Assembly: GCA_002162925.1 (NCBI GenBank)
Contig: MABC01000091.1
Span: 1-48,427, forward strand
DNA from: Thalassotalea sp. 42_200_T64
GTDB taxonomy: Bacteria; Pseudomonadota; Gammaproteobacteria; Enterobacterales; Alteromonadaceae
Direction of reading: 5' to 3'
Length of the DNA: 48,427 bases
This document shows, in pieces, positions 8,351 to 17,414 of the stretch. The notes below the pieces were generated by a model, which was not told the origin of the DNA, made no database searches, and saw only the letters and a program-made list of their open reading frames with translations. The translations under genes were made by a program, and so were the position numbers. How positions within the stretch are numbered: position 1 is the first letter of the stretch; each line of letters opens with the position of its first letter.

Positions 8351-9304
8351 ATGGCAATTAACTGGTTCCCCGGGCATATGCATAAGGCCCAAAAAGAAAT
8401 CAAAGAAATCATTCATCAAATCGATGTGGTGATTGAAGTTTGTGACGCACGGCTACCGTTTAGTAGTGAAAATCCGATGATCACCAGTATTCGTGGTGAC
8501 AAGCCGTTGATAAAAATTCTCAATAAAAGCGATCTTGCCGATCCTATATTAACCAAAGTGTGGATTGATTACTTGCAATCTCAGCACAACGTTAAGGCGA
8601 TTGCGTTAACCACTGAAGAGCCGAGTGGGGCAAAGAATGTTGCCGAATTGATTAAAAAATTAGTGTCTAACAAGAATGAAGAAGGCAAACAAATTAATGC
8701 GATGATCATGGGCATACCGAATGTTGGTAAATCCACTCTGATCAACACCCTGGTAGGCAAAACTAAGGCAAAAGTTGGTAATGAGCCGGCAGTCACCAAA
8801 GCGCAACAGCGTATTCGTTTAGAAGAGGGGGTTTACCTTTATGATACCCCAGGTATGCTTTGGCCTAAAATTTCCAATGAAAATAGCGGCTACCGCCTTG
8901 CGGTATCTGGCGGCATTAAAGATACAGCATTTGATCATGAAGAAATTGCCTGTTTTGCTGCCGAGTACTTACTGGAAACGTATCCTGAGTTGTTAAAGGC
9001 AAGATACAAAATGGACGAGTTGCCGGAACATGAAGTCGAGTTTCTAGAAGAGCTAGGCCGTAAGCGTGGTTGTGTGAGAAGCGGCGGCCATGTTGATTTT
9101 CATAAAGCCTCAGAAATATTGGTGAATGAAATTCGTGATAAAACCTTAGGTAACATCACCTTTGAAACACCAGAGATGGTGGAAAAAGAAAATATCTATT
9201 TTGAAAAGTTGCAGGCAAGAAAGCTTGCTGAACGTGAGGCTCGAAAAGAGGCTCGTGGTCGCGGCCGGAAAAATAAACCGAAGAAGAAAAAAAGTGGTAA
9301 GTAG
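8351..9304 (+). CDS. ylqF: Ribosome biogenesis GTPase YlqF (RbgA family)
   Basis: This 317-residue protein is a circularly permuted GTPase. The G4 motif NKSD (about residue 57) comes before G1 GIPNVGKST (about 121) and G3 DTPG (about 175). It begins with MAINWFPGHMHKAQKEI, a signature of the YlqF/RbgA family, which assists late large-subunit assembly. The C-terminus from about residue 285 is very basic (GRGRKNKPKKKKSGK), probably for rRNA contact. It lies between two direct copies of the 162-bp repeat. Confidence 0.93.
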   Translation: MAINWFPGHMHKAQKEIKEIIHQIDVVIEVCDARLPFSSENPMITSIRGDKPLIKILNKSDLADPILTKVWIDYLQSQHNVKAIALTTEEPSGAKNVAELIKKLVSNKNEEGKQINAMIMGIPNVGKSTLINTLVGKTKAKVGNEPAVTKAQQRIRLEEGVYLYDTPGMLWPKISNENSGYRLAVSGGIKDTAFDHEEIACFAAEYLLETYPELLKARYKMDELPEHEVEFLEELGRKRGCVRSGGHVDFHKASEILVNEIRDKTLGNITFETPEMVEKENIYFEKLQARKLAEREARKEARGRGRKNKPKKKKSGK

Positions 9305-9358
9305 TTGTGTTTAGACCTTTGCCTAAAATTGCCAAATACATTTAATTAAGGATTGATG

Positions 9359-9787
9359 ATGACCAAAGATTTTGAACTGCATGCTGATCTACAACGAGAC
9401 GGGATCGTATTGGCGGATTTTCCGCTTTGTCGTTTATTATTATGTAATGACAGTAACTACCCCTGGTTTATTATGGTGCCAAGAGTTGAAGGCGTTAAAG
9501 ATATTTATCAGATGAATTGGCAACAGCAACAGCAATTTTTGAATGAATCCAGCGCATTATCAGAAATACTGATGCAATGTTTCCATGGTGAAAAAATGAA
9601 CGTTGGTGCTCTGGGTAACGTTACCCCACAATTACACATTCATCATATTGTCCGCTTTGCCGCCGATCCAAGTTGGCCAAAACCCATTTGGGGGCAGTTG
9701 CCATTAAAACCGTACAGTGACAGTGAACTTGCGGAGTTAAAAGGTAAGCTTATGCCTATGCTCAATGAGGTTATTATACCAAGTTGA
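9359..9787 (+). CDS. HIT-family nucleotide-binding protein
   Basis: Histidine-triad proteins hydrolyse or transfer nucleotidyl groups. This 142-residue protein carries the triad in QLHIHHIVRF near residues 94-98, preceded by an ALGNVTPQ stretch. The start is the ATG at 9359, which is six bases from AAGGA. Adjacent TTG and ATG codons at 9353 and 9356 sit too close to it. The reading frame runs into the 162-bp repeat at 9776: the last codons (Ile-Pro-Ser-stop) are read from ATACCAAGTTGA, so the natural C-terminus has been replaced or trimmed. The exact substrate is unknown. Confidence 0.88.
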   Translation: MTKDFELHADLQRDGIVLADFPLCRLLLCNDSNYPWFIMVPRVEGVKDIYQMNWQQQQQFLNESSALSEILMQCFHGEKMNVGALGNVTPQLHIHHIVRFAADPSWPKPIWGQLPLKPYSDSELAELKGKLMPMLNEVIIPS

Positions 9788-9937
9788 TTAAATATCTGCT
9801 CATTTTTAATGGTTAAAACGAATAACTACGGCTTTATAAAATTGATAAGTAGAATAACTACTTACTAAATTTTATGCATTGTATTTATCCGTTTTTCCTC
9901 ATGAAAAAGTAGACCACATACTTAATCAAATTGGTAT
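9776..9937 (+). repeat. 162-bp palindromic interspersed repeat, copy 2
   Basis: Same length and orientation as the copy at 8115, with only about four differences by eye. The ends are ATACCAAGTTGATTAA and TTAATCAAATTGGTAT. Its first 12 bases provide the last three residues and the stop codon of the HIT-family gene. Confidence 0.9.
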
Positions 9938-9976
9938 CACACCAAGCTAGGTACAAGATCAGAACTGAGCTTGAAA

Positions 9977-10882
9977 TTAAGCTGAGTGAGTTGCGCTAAT
10001 ATCGTTAACTTGCTGCAATAATTGTTGATTCCATGGGGTAGAAATCTGATGTTTTTCCCCCAGTTCTGTTATATAGCCGTTAATATAGGCGATCTCTGTT
10101 GGTCGCTGTTTTCGTACATCCTCGCGCATCGATGAACTATTTTTCGACGTTCTCTCAATCACTTGCTTAATCGTGCTAATTAACTCAGTTCGTTTAAAAT
10201 CTACGCCCTCAGCTAACGCCACTTGTACAACTTCCGCGACTATACCTTTTATCTTATCTTGATAGCATTGTTTGGCCAGTTCGCCATTATTCACATTGTG
10301 AATCGCGGTAAGGGCATTAATGGCCGCGTTGATGGCCAATTTTTGCCATTGTAGCCGTTTAATTGCGCAGGTTAGCGACAAATGAGGGATATGATTTTGC
10401 AGCATAATTAATAGCTGCTGTTGTTCAGTGGCAGAGCTTGACCCTGTGACTAGCCCCATTGTATTCACACCCTCACCGGTATGGAGCAGATGAGTGTGAG
10501 TAAGTTTTTTTGCCGCCATGGTGGTCACCAAAGCATAAATGGGATTGTTAAAACCGCATCCTAGGTTTAGTTTTTCCACCACGCCCATGCCGTTATGCGT
10601 TAAAATTATTGGGCAATGTGGCTGGATAACAGGCAGAACTTCCTTGAGTGCCGCACTTACGTCGTACGATTTGACACAGCAGATAATGCAATCGGCTCGC
10701 TTTAGCTGTTCAACGTCGGCAGTAGTGATGGGGTATTGGCTAGAAGAGCCATGAATGTTGGTGAATGTGTAAGTCGCGCTAGATTTTACCCTGGTCCTGG
10801 TTTTCAGACTTATTTGCTCACTGCGCAAGTAATGAGTAAACAATAGTCCCATTGCGCCTTGACCAATAATGACAATATTCAT
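9977..10882 (-). CDS. panE: 2-dehydropantoate 2-reductase (ketopantoate reductase)
   Basis: PanE reduces ketopantoate to pantoate with NADPH on the route to pantothenate and CoA. The 301-residue protein begins with the dinucleotide-binding loop IIGQGAMGLLF (G7, G9, G12). A CCVKSYD stretch and LTHNGMG follow, typical of the N-terminal domain. The C-terminal helical domain has KLAINAAINALTAI with the catalytic lysine, and a late SSSMREDVRKQRPTEIAYINGY segment. Its ATG overlaps the stop of the upstream VanZ-like gene (TAATG), so the two are translationally coupled. Confidence 0.93.
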   Translation of the reverse strand: MNIVIIGQGAMGLLFTHYLRSEQISLKTRTRVKSSATYTFTNIHGSSSQYPITTADVEQLKRADCIICCVKSYDVSAALKEVLPVIQPHCPIILTHNGMGVVEKLNLGCGFNNPIYALVTTMAAKKLTHTHLLHTGEGVNTMGLVTGSSSATEQQQLLIMLQNHIPHLSLTCAIKRLQWQKLAINAAINALTAIHNVNNGELAKQCYQDKIKGIVAEVVQVALAEGVDFKRTELISTIKQVIERTSKNSSSMREDVRKQRPTEIAYINGYITELGEKHQISTPWNQQLLQQVNDISATHSA

Positions 10883-11277
10883 TAATTCACTCTTTTAGCC
10901 TTGTTGCGGTTTGCTCGTACAATTAGGGCATAGGTGAAACAACCGAGAACATCGGCAAGGAAATCTGTCCATTGACCGCTTCGAAACGTCAAATACCATT
11001 GTCCTAATTCGGTTAACCCTGAATAAATGCATAGCGTGATAACGGTAACTTTCAAGTCAATTTTAATCAGTTTGTCGACTAGCCAGGTAAGAAACAGAAA
11101 ACCCAAAAAGTGACCAGTTTTGTCTAATAAATGATATTGATGTAACAGCGAGGCGATGGCTGAATAGTTGATCAAGACACTAATGAATACAATCGATAAA
11201 GTTGCATAGAGCAGTAATTTAAAATTTTTCAAATTGGTATGTATATAGATGGCGGTCATTGTTAAATATCTTACCAT
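10882..11277 (-). CDS. VanZ-like small membrane protein
   Basis: The protein has about 131 residues. Three or four hydrophobic segments are visible (about 22-42, 55-70, 76-92, 108-122). The features LDKTGHFLGFLFLTWL, then SGLTELGQWY and DFLADVLGCFTYAL match the VanZ-like family (a conserved His, then TE.xQ, then D..xDxxG). The biochemical role of the family is unsettled. A second in-frame ATG at 11259 would shorten it by six residues, and neither start has a strong ribosome-binding site. It is joined to panE by a TAATG overlap. Confidence 0.7.
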   Translation of the reverse strand: MVRYLTMTAIYIHTNLKNFKLLLYATLSIVFISVLINYSAIASLLHQYHLLDKTGHFLGFLFLTWLVDKLIKIDLKVTVITLCIYSGLTELGQWYLTFRSGQWTDFLADVLGCFTYALIVRANRNKAKRVN

Positions 11278-11455
11278 GTTATCGCAATCTGCATAAGTAT
11301 ATAGTCACCTCCGTGCTTATGCCGATAGGTATAACAAGTAACCCCGCATAATTTACCGTTTAAATTGACGATTTAACAATTCATTCTAGCCCTCAAACCT
11401 TAGCTTTGATAATCTAGGCAAAGTTAACATTTTACCCTTGATAAGAGATCCAAAC

Positions 11456-11938
11456 ATGCCTTCATTAGATATTGTATCGGAAGTTGATTTAGAAGACGTT
11501 CGTAATGCCACCGAAAACGCCAGCCGTGAATTAGACACGCGATTTGATTTCAGAGGAGTCGAGGCTTCTTTTGAATACAAAAATCCTAACGTAACGGTAA
11601 AAGCAGAAGGGGATTTCCAAATAAAACAGATGTTGGATATGCTTCGCGCTCAGCTGGCAAAACGTAAGATTGATGCCAAAGCGATGACCGTCGGCAGTTT
11701 TGACCATTCAGGCAAAACCTATTCACAGCAAGTGTCATTTAAAGTTGGCATTGAACAAGCGGTCGCGAAAAAATTAGTGAAATTGATCAAAGACAGTAAG
11801 TTGAAAGTTCAAGCCTCTATTCAAGGTGAAAAGTTACGAGTTACCAGTAAAAAACGAGATGAATTACAAACTGTTATGCAATTAGTCAGAAATTCTGAAT
11901 TAGAACAGACGTTCCAGTTTAATAATTTTAAAGATTAA
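11456..11938 (+). CDS. yajQ: YajQ-family nucleotide-binding protein
   Basis: The 160-residue protein begins [11 protein letters not shown] and continues with [20 protein letters not shown], the signature of YajQ. Some members bind cyclic di-GMP and act with a transcription factor. In others nucleotide or tRNA binding is reported, so the role here is open. The ATG at 11456 is chosen over an in-frame TTG 18 bases upstream because it matches the family start and has AAGAGAT ahead of it. A strong intrinsic terminator follows 15 bases after the stop. Confidence 0.93.
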   Translation: MPSLDIVSEVDLEDVRNATENASRELDTRFDFRGVEASFEYKNPNVTVKAEGDFQIKQMLDMLRAQLAKRKIDAKAMTVGSFDHSGKTYSQQVSFKVGIEQAVAKKLVKLIKDSKLKVQASIQGEKLRVTSKKRDELQTVMQLVRNSELEQTFQFNNFKD

Positions 11939-11952
11939 TCTGCGCTGATAAT

Positions 11953-11985
11953 AAAAAAGCTTATGCATTTTGCATGAGCTTTTTT
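11953..11985 (+). terminator. Intrinsic terminator after yajQ
   Basis: AAAAAAGCTTATGCA and TGCATGAGCTTTTTT form a stem with one G-U pair around a TTT loop. The stem ends in a run of six T. Confidence 0.88.
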
Positions 11986-12019
11986 AATAATAATACCCTA
12001 TTGCTAATGAGATCCCATT

Positions 12020-13597
12020 TTGACTAGTCGAATCGCCATACTACTAGAGCAAGCTTTGCAGCTTAAACAGCAAAATCACTTATCTTCAGCGGCTATGTAC
12101 GCCAGAAAAGTGTTAAAAAAAGAGCCCGCCAATTTAATCGCCAACCAACTCGTACTCGAGTTTGCTCAGTCGAATAACGACATCAAATCCATAGAAAACT
12201 GCACATCGGTTATTTTGCAAATGGAGCCGGATAATTTACCGGCGTTGCTGGCACAATTAAAAATTTATGAACTAAAAGAGCTGCATTTTAAGGCTATTGC
12301 CTTGCATCACAAACTTCAGCAATTGCTGCCCGGTGATTATGACTTGGCGTACCGCAAAGCGTTAAGTTGTTTAAGTGCGGGCAAAGTGTTGGAGGCAGAA
12401 TCGGCGTTGCTACTTTGTGGTGAACAAGAACAGCTAAACCCGTTTGTTTATCTGAACTTGGGCCATGTGTATAAGGCGAAAGGCAACTCGACTCTGGCGT
12501 TAGAAAACTATCAATTATTCATTGCCAAAGCGACCAAGAGTGCCGCCGTTGGTTATTGGAGTCTGGCAGATTTAAAAGACTTTACTTTTACTCCACAATT
12601 AATTGCTGAAATGCAGTCGATTCTGCCTTCAGCAACACTCTCAGCCGGTAATAAAGCACTGCTCCTGTTTGCTTTAGGGCGTGCCTATGAGCAAAGTAAA
12701 CAATTTGATAAATCATTCAAAGCCATGAGTGAAGCCAATCACATTCTTGCTCAGTACCGACCTTTTAAAGCCGAGCAGTACGCCAATTTAATTAAAGGCT
12801 TTATTGCTGGCTTACCTTCATTGCCCATCGATGAGCAACACAACCCTGATTTTTCTCCAATTTTTATCGTGGGCATGCCACGCTCTGGCACCACGTTGGT
12901 AGAACAAATATTAGCATCGCACTCAAAGGTGGAATCTACCGACGAATTGCCGTATTTGGAACGTATTGCTCTAGAAATGGAAATGAATGGCGGCTACGTT
13001 AAAAATTTAGCAAATCCTAAACCTCAGTTAACGGCTAAATTTAGCGAGCAATACCTAGAGCAAGCTGGCCAATATTTTGACCGCACACCGAAAATATTTA
13101 TTGATAAAAATCCGAATAACTTTCTCCATATTGCCTTGGTATTACGATTATTTCCTCAAGCAAAAGTTATCAATGTGGTGCGCGATCCGCTGGATAATGC
13201 GATGAGTGTGTTTAAGCAACACTTCAGTAATGGCCATGATTACTCATATTCATTAGCTGGCATTGCCTTTTATTGGCAAGGCTATTTAAGTTTGATGTTT
13301 CACTGGCACAATTTATTTGCCGAAAATATTTACCACTTAAGTTATGAAGCGCTGGTTGCCGAGCCTGAGCCGCAAATTAGAAAACTACTGGCGTATTGTC
13401 AGTTAGATTTTGAACCAGATTGTTTAACCTTTTATAAATCCAAACGTCTGGTGTTAACCCCTAGTGTGAGCCAGGTGCAACAGCCGATAAATAATAAATC
13501 GGTTGGTTCATGGCAAAAATATCAACAACAACTTACCCCGGTACTGAGTGAGTTTAGTAAAATTAGAATTAAAGCCGATGAGTTGTTAAACCGTTAA
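12020..13597 (+). CDS. TPR-domain sulfotransferase
   Basis: This 525-residue protein has two parts. Residues about 1-250 are helical tetratricopeptide repeats (for example NPFVYLNLGHVYKAKGNSTL). The C-terminal half is a PAPS-dependent sulfotransferase: the 5'-phosphosulfate loop GMPRSGTT is at residues 285-292, IDKNPNNF follows, and the 3'-phosphate contact is VVRDPLDNAMS. Bacterial TPR-sulfotransferases resemble tyrosylprotein sulfotransferases in the catalytic half, and the TPR part usually holds a protein partner, so a protein substrate is plausible. The protein has no signal peptide and is probably cytosolic. It converges on a second sulfotransferase/hydroxylase pair on the other strand. 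The substrate is unknown. Confidence 0.88.
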   Translation: MTSRIAILLEQALQLKQQNHLSSAAMYARKVLKKEPANLIANQLVLEFAQSNNDIKSIENCTSVILQMEPDNLPALLAQLKIYELKELHFKAIALHHKLQQLLPGDYDLAYRKALSCLSAGKVLEAESALLLCGEQEQLNPFVYLNLGHVYKAKGNSTLALENYQLFIAKATKSAAVGYWSLADLKDFTFTPQLIAEMQSILPSATLSAGNKALLLFALGRAYEQSKQFDKSFKAMSEANHILAQYRPFKAEQYANLIKGFIAGLPSLPIDEQHNPDFSPIFIVGMPRSGTTLVEQILASHSKVESTDELPYLERIALEMEMNGGYVKNLANPKPQLTAKFSEQYLEQAGQYFDRTPKIFIDKNPNNFLHIALVLRLFPQAKVINVVRDPLDNAMSVFKQHFSNGHDYSYSLAGIAFYWQGYLSLMFHWHNLFAENIYHLSYEALVAEPEPQIRKLLAYCQLDFEPDCLTFYKSKRLVLTPSVSQVQQPINNKSVGSWQKYQQQLTPVLSEFSKIRIKADELLNR

Positions 13598-13601
13598 GAA
13601 A

Positions 13602-13619
13602 AAGCCAGATATCTGGCTT
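13602..13619. terminator. Short terminator-like palindrome between convergent genes
   Basis: AAGCCAGATATCTGGCTT is a perfect 18-base palindrome followed by ATTCTTT. It sits four bases after the TPR-sulfotransferase stop and five bases before the end of the convergent hydroxylase gene, so it could end transcripts from both sides. Confidence 0.6.
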
Positions 13620-13624
13620 ATTCT

Positions 13625-14791
13625 TTAGAGTGCACCACAGCATTGTTTGTATTTCTTCTCTGAGCCACAGCTACAAGGACTATTTCTACTAACGGGCACC
13701 GCAGATGCTTTTGCCTTTGAGCTCCCTCTTTGACCAAGGTTATTTTCACTCCCTTGCGCAGTTGTTAAAGGCTTAGCTGTTACTGGTTTATCAGATACAG
13801 GTTTGGTTATTACAGAGTCGACTGAAGCCGTTGTCAGCTTTGCCACTTCAGGGCTAAGAGCAGGATCTATGATGCAGTGTATTAGCATCTGTAACGCGCT
13901 GCCACCGTTGATAAGCTGCAGTTTATTATCAAAATTTCGTGCCAGTTGAAAGGTGCGATCTCTTAACTGATGATACTGTGGCCAGCCTTGTTCGTTAACG
14001 CCATACAGGCTCCAAAGACGACGCCAATCTTGAGCGAAATTATCAATAATTTGACTGAAGCTAATAATCCCATCGGCTTTGTTCGCCGGGTTATTATTAA
14101 TCTCTGTTTTTAAATCGCTGATTAAACTTTCTAATTCACCAGGAGTCATTACCACGGGCGCATTAAAGCGTTCCATTAAAATATTTGGCTTGTTCTCTGG
14201 GTCAAATTCCAGGTGTTTAGTCGATAGTGTCGTGGCCTGAATTCCTGGAACTTGTGAGTTATCCACCATTTGCCAAAATTTACTGGAACCCATGGTATCG
14301 ATAACTAAATGGATACGACGGATGTCGCTACCATTGACAACTTTATGAGGTTTCCATGAATCAAATATCCAGCATTCACCGGCGGCCATGTTGACTTGCT
14401 TATCGCCACAATGAAAGATCACATTGTCGGTGGTAATAATTGGGATATGGATCCTTACCCGTTTATACCAATGGTAGTTGATGTCGGTATGGATTGGCAC
14501 TTCACAACCCGGCTCTAGAGCCATCAAGCGAGAGCGACCAAACACTTCGTTAAATGAAGCGAGAATTTGTTGAATATAAGGCAGTTTACTTAGCGCTTGG
14601 GTTTGCTCTATAGGACCTTTAAAGTCGTTATTAACTTGTCCGCCAACACTTAATAACGGCACCGCGATATTGCCTTTAAAGCCTTCGTGGTGCGCATGCC
14701 AGTCTTGCTCGGTAAGTTGCAATATTTCCGCTTGTAAGCGCTCAATATCAAAGCTTAATGGTAATTTAAAAAATTCGTGTTTTAACTTCAT
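13625..14791 (-). CDS. Aspartyl/asparaginyl beta-hydroxylase-like protein with SEC-C tail
   Basis: This 388-residue protein starts MKLKHEFFKLPLSFD. The start at 14791 is chosen because it follows the stop of the upstream gene at 14812; an earlier ATG at 14833 would overlap that gene. Residues about 75-170 carry a 2-oxoglutarate/Fe(II) hydroxylase core: an H-x-D pair in CEVPIHTD (H101, D103) and a distal histidine in WKPHKVVNG (H149), then RIHLVID. The C-terminal 20 residues form a SEC-C zinc motif (NSPCSCGS, KYKQCC), joined by a linker rich in Thr, Lys and Ser. Such enzymes hydroxylate Asp or Asn side chains. It is probably co-transcribed with the sulfotransferase upstream, which has the same tail. 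Confidence 0.85.
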   Translation of the reverse strand: MKLKHEFFKLPLSFDIERLQAEILQLTEQDWHAHHEGFKGNIAVPLLSVGGQVNNDFKGPIEQTQALSKLPYIQQILASFNEVFGRSRLMALEPGCEVPIHTDINYHWYKRVRIHIPIITTDNVIFHCGDKQVNMAAGECWIFDSWKPHKVVNGSDIRRIHLVIDTMGSSKFWQMVDNSQVPGIQATTLSTKHLEFDPENKPNILMERFNAPVVMTPGELESLISDLKTEINNNPANKADGIISFSQIIDNFAQDWRRLWSLYGVNEQGWPQYHQLRDRTFQLARNFDNKLQLINGGSALQMLIHCIIDPALSPEVAKLTTASVDSVITKPVSDKPVTAKPLTTAQGSENNLGQRGSSKAKASAVPVSRNSPCSCGSEKKYKQCCGAL

Positions 14792-14811
14792 CGTAAATCC
14801 GGGAGCGAATG

Positions 14812-15837
14812 CTATGCCAATTGGCCATGGCATTGTTTGTAACGTTTATTGGAGCCGCATGGGCAAGGGGAGTTTCTCGAAACTGGCGGCTGCACTGACG
14901 ACGATGGCGTTAGCGCTTTACTGACCGGTTTAGCGCTATCAATTAATTGCTGAGCGATATCAGTGGTTAATTGCTCTTGCTGGCAATTACCTAAATGCTC
15001 GTTTAAGCTAGCAACCAGATCACCAACTTGCGACATTTGTGGCGCCAGCAGATGCGCTTTTTTATGCCACTTGTTTTTGTCAGGTGTGGTTAACGTATAC
15101 TGAGATAACGGCAAACCATTTTTATAGCTGTCGGTCAGTTGTTCATCTGCATCAAGACCGGCAAATTGGCAAATGTCTTTAACGACTTGCTCAGGTTGGT
15201 CAATTAACTGCTGATAATTAATCATTTTCCATCGGTTAGCAGCAAGTGAGGTTAAATCTTTGATGATGGTAGCGTTACTCACCTGCCACTGATGAGTAGC
15301 AATTTGTTCCAGTTTTTTACCTCGTAGTTGTTGCCAGTTTGGAGGTAGAAATAGTGACCACTTGCCAGCAAAACCCGGTAAATTAGGGTAAGTACGAAAG
15401 TGCCCAGACTGCCAGGCATCGATGATACTGCTGATATTGGCTTTTGGGTCTCGGACTAAATAGATAAACAGTGCATCAGGAAAAAGTTTATTCAAAAAGG
15501 GTATGCGTAACGAATTTTTTGGCGTTTTTTCTAAAAAACGTACTTCTTGTTCACTGTCTTGATCGTAGGCAACACCATCTCTATTGATTAACATCGATTT
15601 AAAGCGTTGTCGTAATCGCTCTGCATTTTCATCATCGGCATCATCGGCAGTGAGCGCATTAGACTCAAAACCTCGAAACACGGTACTGAATTTAGGAATA
15701 TGTTCAATAACGGCATGGCTCTCATCACCGATAGTCCAGATACCTTTTACTTTAGATAAGGTTTCAAATAATAAGGTACTGCCAGATCTTGGCGCCGATA
15801 AAATGATTATTGGCCTGTTAAAAATACGTGTTGTCAC
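14812..15837 (-). CDS. Sulfotransferase with SEC-C tail
   Basis: This 341-residue protein starts at GTG. The PAPS 5'-phosphosulfate loop is right at the N-terminus (SAPRSGSTLLFETL, residues about 14-27). KTPKNSLRIPFL and FIYLVRDPKANISSII supply the middle region and the 3'-phosphate contact. Residues about 318-341 form a SEC-C zinc motif (NSPCPCGS, then RYKQCHG), nearly the same as the tail of the hydroxylase 20 bp downstream. SEC-C motifs in SecA bind zinc and contact SecB and the ribosome. The tail here may bring the enzyme to nascent or secreted proteins, which is inference. The substrate is not known. Confidence 0.87.
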   Translation of the reverse strand: MTTRIFNRPIIILSAPRSGSTLLFETLSKVKGIWTIGDESHAVIEHIPKFSTVFRGFESNALTADDADDENAERLRQRFKSMLINRDGVAYDQDSEQEVRFLEKTPKNSLRIPFLNKLFPDALFIYLVRDPKANISSIIDAWQSGHFRTYPNLPGFAGKWSLFLPPNWQQLRGKKLEQIATHQWQVSNATIIKDLTSLAANRWKMINYQQLIDQPEQVVKDICQFAGLDADEQLTDSYKNGLPLSQYTLTTPDKNKWHKKAHLLAPQMSQVGDLVASLNEHLGNCQQEQLTTDIAQQLIDSAKPVSKALTPSSSVQPPVSRNSPCPCGSNKRYKQCHGQLA

Positions 15838-16024
15838 AATGTTGCTACAGCTCTAATCTTCATGATTTCATCAAGGCTACATCATATGTTAAGTAACGAT
15901 ATCAATACAAGGTTAATCAAATGATAATGGTTAGCATTTATTGCTTAACGCGCTAACTTTCTTTATTGTTAACTGATATAAGGTTACTTTCACAAACTAT
16001 AACAATTAAAAAAACTGGATTATT

Positions 16025-17371
16025 ATGGCAGCAGCACGTGGTGGGTTTAGCTCACGTTTAGGGTTTATTTTGGCAGCGGCAGGATCGGCCGTTGGCTTGG
16101 GCAACATTTGGGGCTTTCCCACACAAACAGCAAGCAATGGTGGTGCGGCGTTTGTGCTGGTGTATTTGGTTTTGGCGTTTTGCTTAGCCTACCCGGCATT
16201 TATGGCAGAATTGCTGATTGGTCGCTACGGCCAGGCTAATGCGGTAACCTCTTTACAAAAGATGTCTCGTCAAGCATGGCAAAAGCGGTTTGCCTTTATG
16301 GTAGGCTTTGGCGGTATTATTTGTGCGGCGTTGATCCTCAGTTTTTACGGGATAATCGCTGGCTGGATGATGTCATATGCGGTAGAACCTTTTGCCAAAA
16401 TGATTGGCATGCAACAAGTCTCTGAATGGGTGATTACCCAAGGCATAGCACGCAATGTATTGTTCTCCGCGTTGTTTATGTTTTTAACGGTTTCCATTAT
16501 TCGTAGCGGCGTTGAAGACGGTATTGAAAAGTGGTCTAAACGGTTAATGCCGATGTTAATTGCCTTGTTAGTGCTACTGATCATTTATGTGATGACGCTA
16601 GAGGGGGCAAGCGAGGGCTTAGATGCGTACTTAAATCCGGATTTATCAAAGATTTTTGAACCCGATTTGTTGGTAAGCGCATTGGGACAAGCGTTCTTTT
16701 CGTTATCATTAGGCACGAGTGTGATGATAATTTACGGCTCTTACATTGGCAAAAGAGAAAACCTGGTTTCCTTAGGCGCGCAAGTCACCTTAATTGATGT
16801 ATCCATCGCATTTTTAGCCGGCTTGTTGATTATCCCATCAATGTACGTCGCACAAGCTCAGGGCGTTGCTATCTTTGCCGCCGATGGCTCATTGATCTCA
16901 GGCCCGTCTATGGTGTTCTCGGTATTGCCAACGCTTTTTGAAGGCATGGGCGCTATGGGCTTGTTTGTCGGCTTCGCCTTTTTCATCTTAATGAGCATTG
17001 CCGCGTTAACCTCCTCCATTTCCATGCTCGAAGGTCCGGTATCTTATGTGGTTGAGCGACATGATATTGAACGGACAAAAGCCACCACAGGCATCGGTTT
17101 CTTGATCTTTTTGATGAGTACCATCATCGTCTTAAATCTTGATTTTATGCTCGATTTCGTCGCTACCCTTGCCACCGAATATGGGCAACCCATCATCGCC
17201 ATGTTGTGTTGTATCTTTGTCGGCTGGATCTGGCAGCGCAGTGAACTACTAGAAGAAATTAAACAGGGTAATGAACAAGTTGAAAACTCATTGTTTTGGA
17301 AGATTTGGCCTTGGTATACCAAGTTTGTTTGCCCGGTAGCCATTGCGATGGTATTTATCCATTCGCTGTAA
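16025..17371 (+). CDS. Sodium-dependent transporter, neurotransmitter:sodium symporter (SNF) family
   Basis: This 448-residue inner-membrane protein has the LeuT-type beginning: FSSRLGFILAAAGSAVGLGNIWGFP, with the unwound first helix that lines the Na+ and substrate sites, then NGGAAFVLVYL. About eleven hydrophobic segments follow. Bacterial members import amino acids or similar small amines with Na+. The substrate cannot be read from the sequence. It is divergent from the sulfotransferase unit. A GC-rich hairpin follows the stop. Confidence 0.92.
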   Translation: MAAARGGFSSRLGFILAAAGSAVGLGNIWGFPTQTASNGGAAFVLVYLVLAFCLAYPAFMAELLIGRYGQANAVTSLQKMSRQAWQKRFAFMVGFGGIICAALILSFYGIIAGWMMSYAVEPFAKMIGMQQVSEWVITQGIARNVLFSALFMFLTVSIIRSGVEDGIEKWSKRLMPMLIALLVLLIIYVMTLEGASEGLDAYLNPDLSKIFEPDLLVSALGQAFFSLSLGTSVMIIYGSYIGKRENLVSLGAQVTLIDVSIAFLAGLLIIPSMYVAQAQGVAIFAADGSLISGPSMVFSVLPTLFEGMGAMGLFVGFAFFILMSIAALTSSISMLEGPVSYVVERHDIERTKATTGIGFLIFLMSTIIVLNLDFMLDFVATLATEYGQPIIAMLCCIFVGWIWQRSELLEEIKQGNEQVENSLFWKIWPWYTKFVCPVAIAMVFIHSL

Positions 17372-17414
17372 GTTACGACTAAACCTCCTGCACCATGGAT
17401 GGAGAAAAAGGAGT

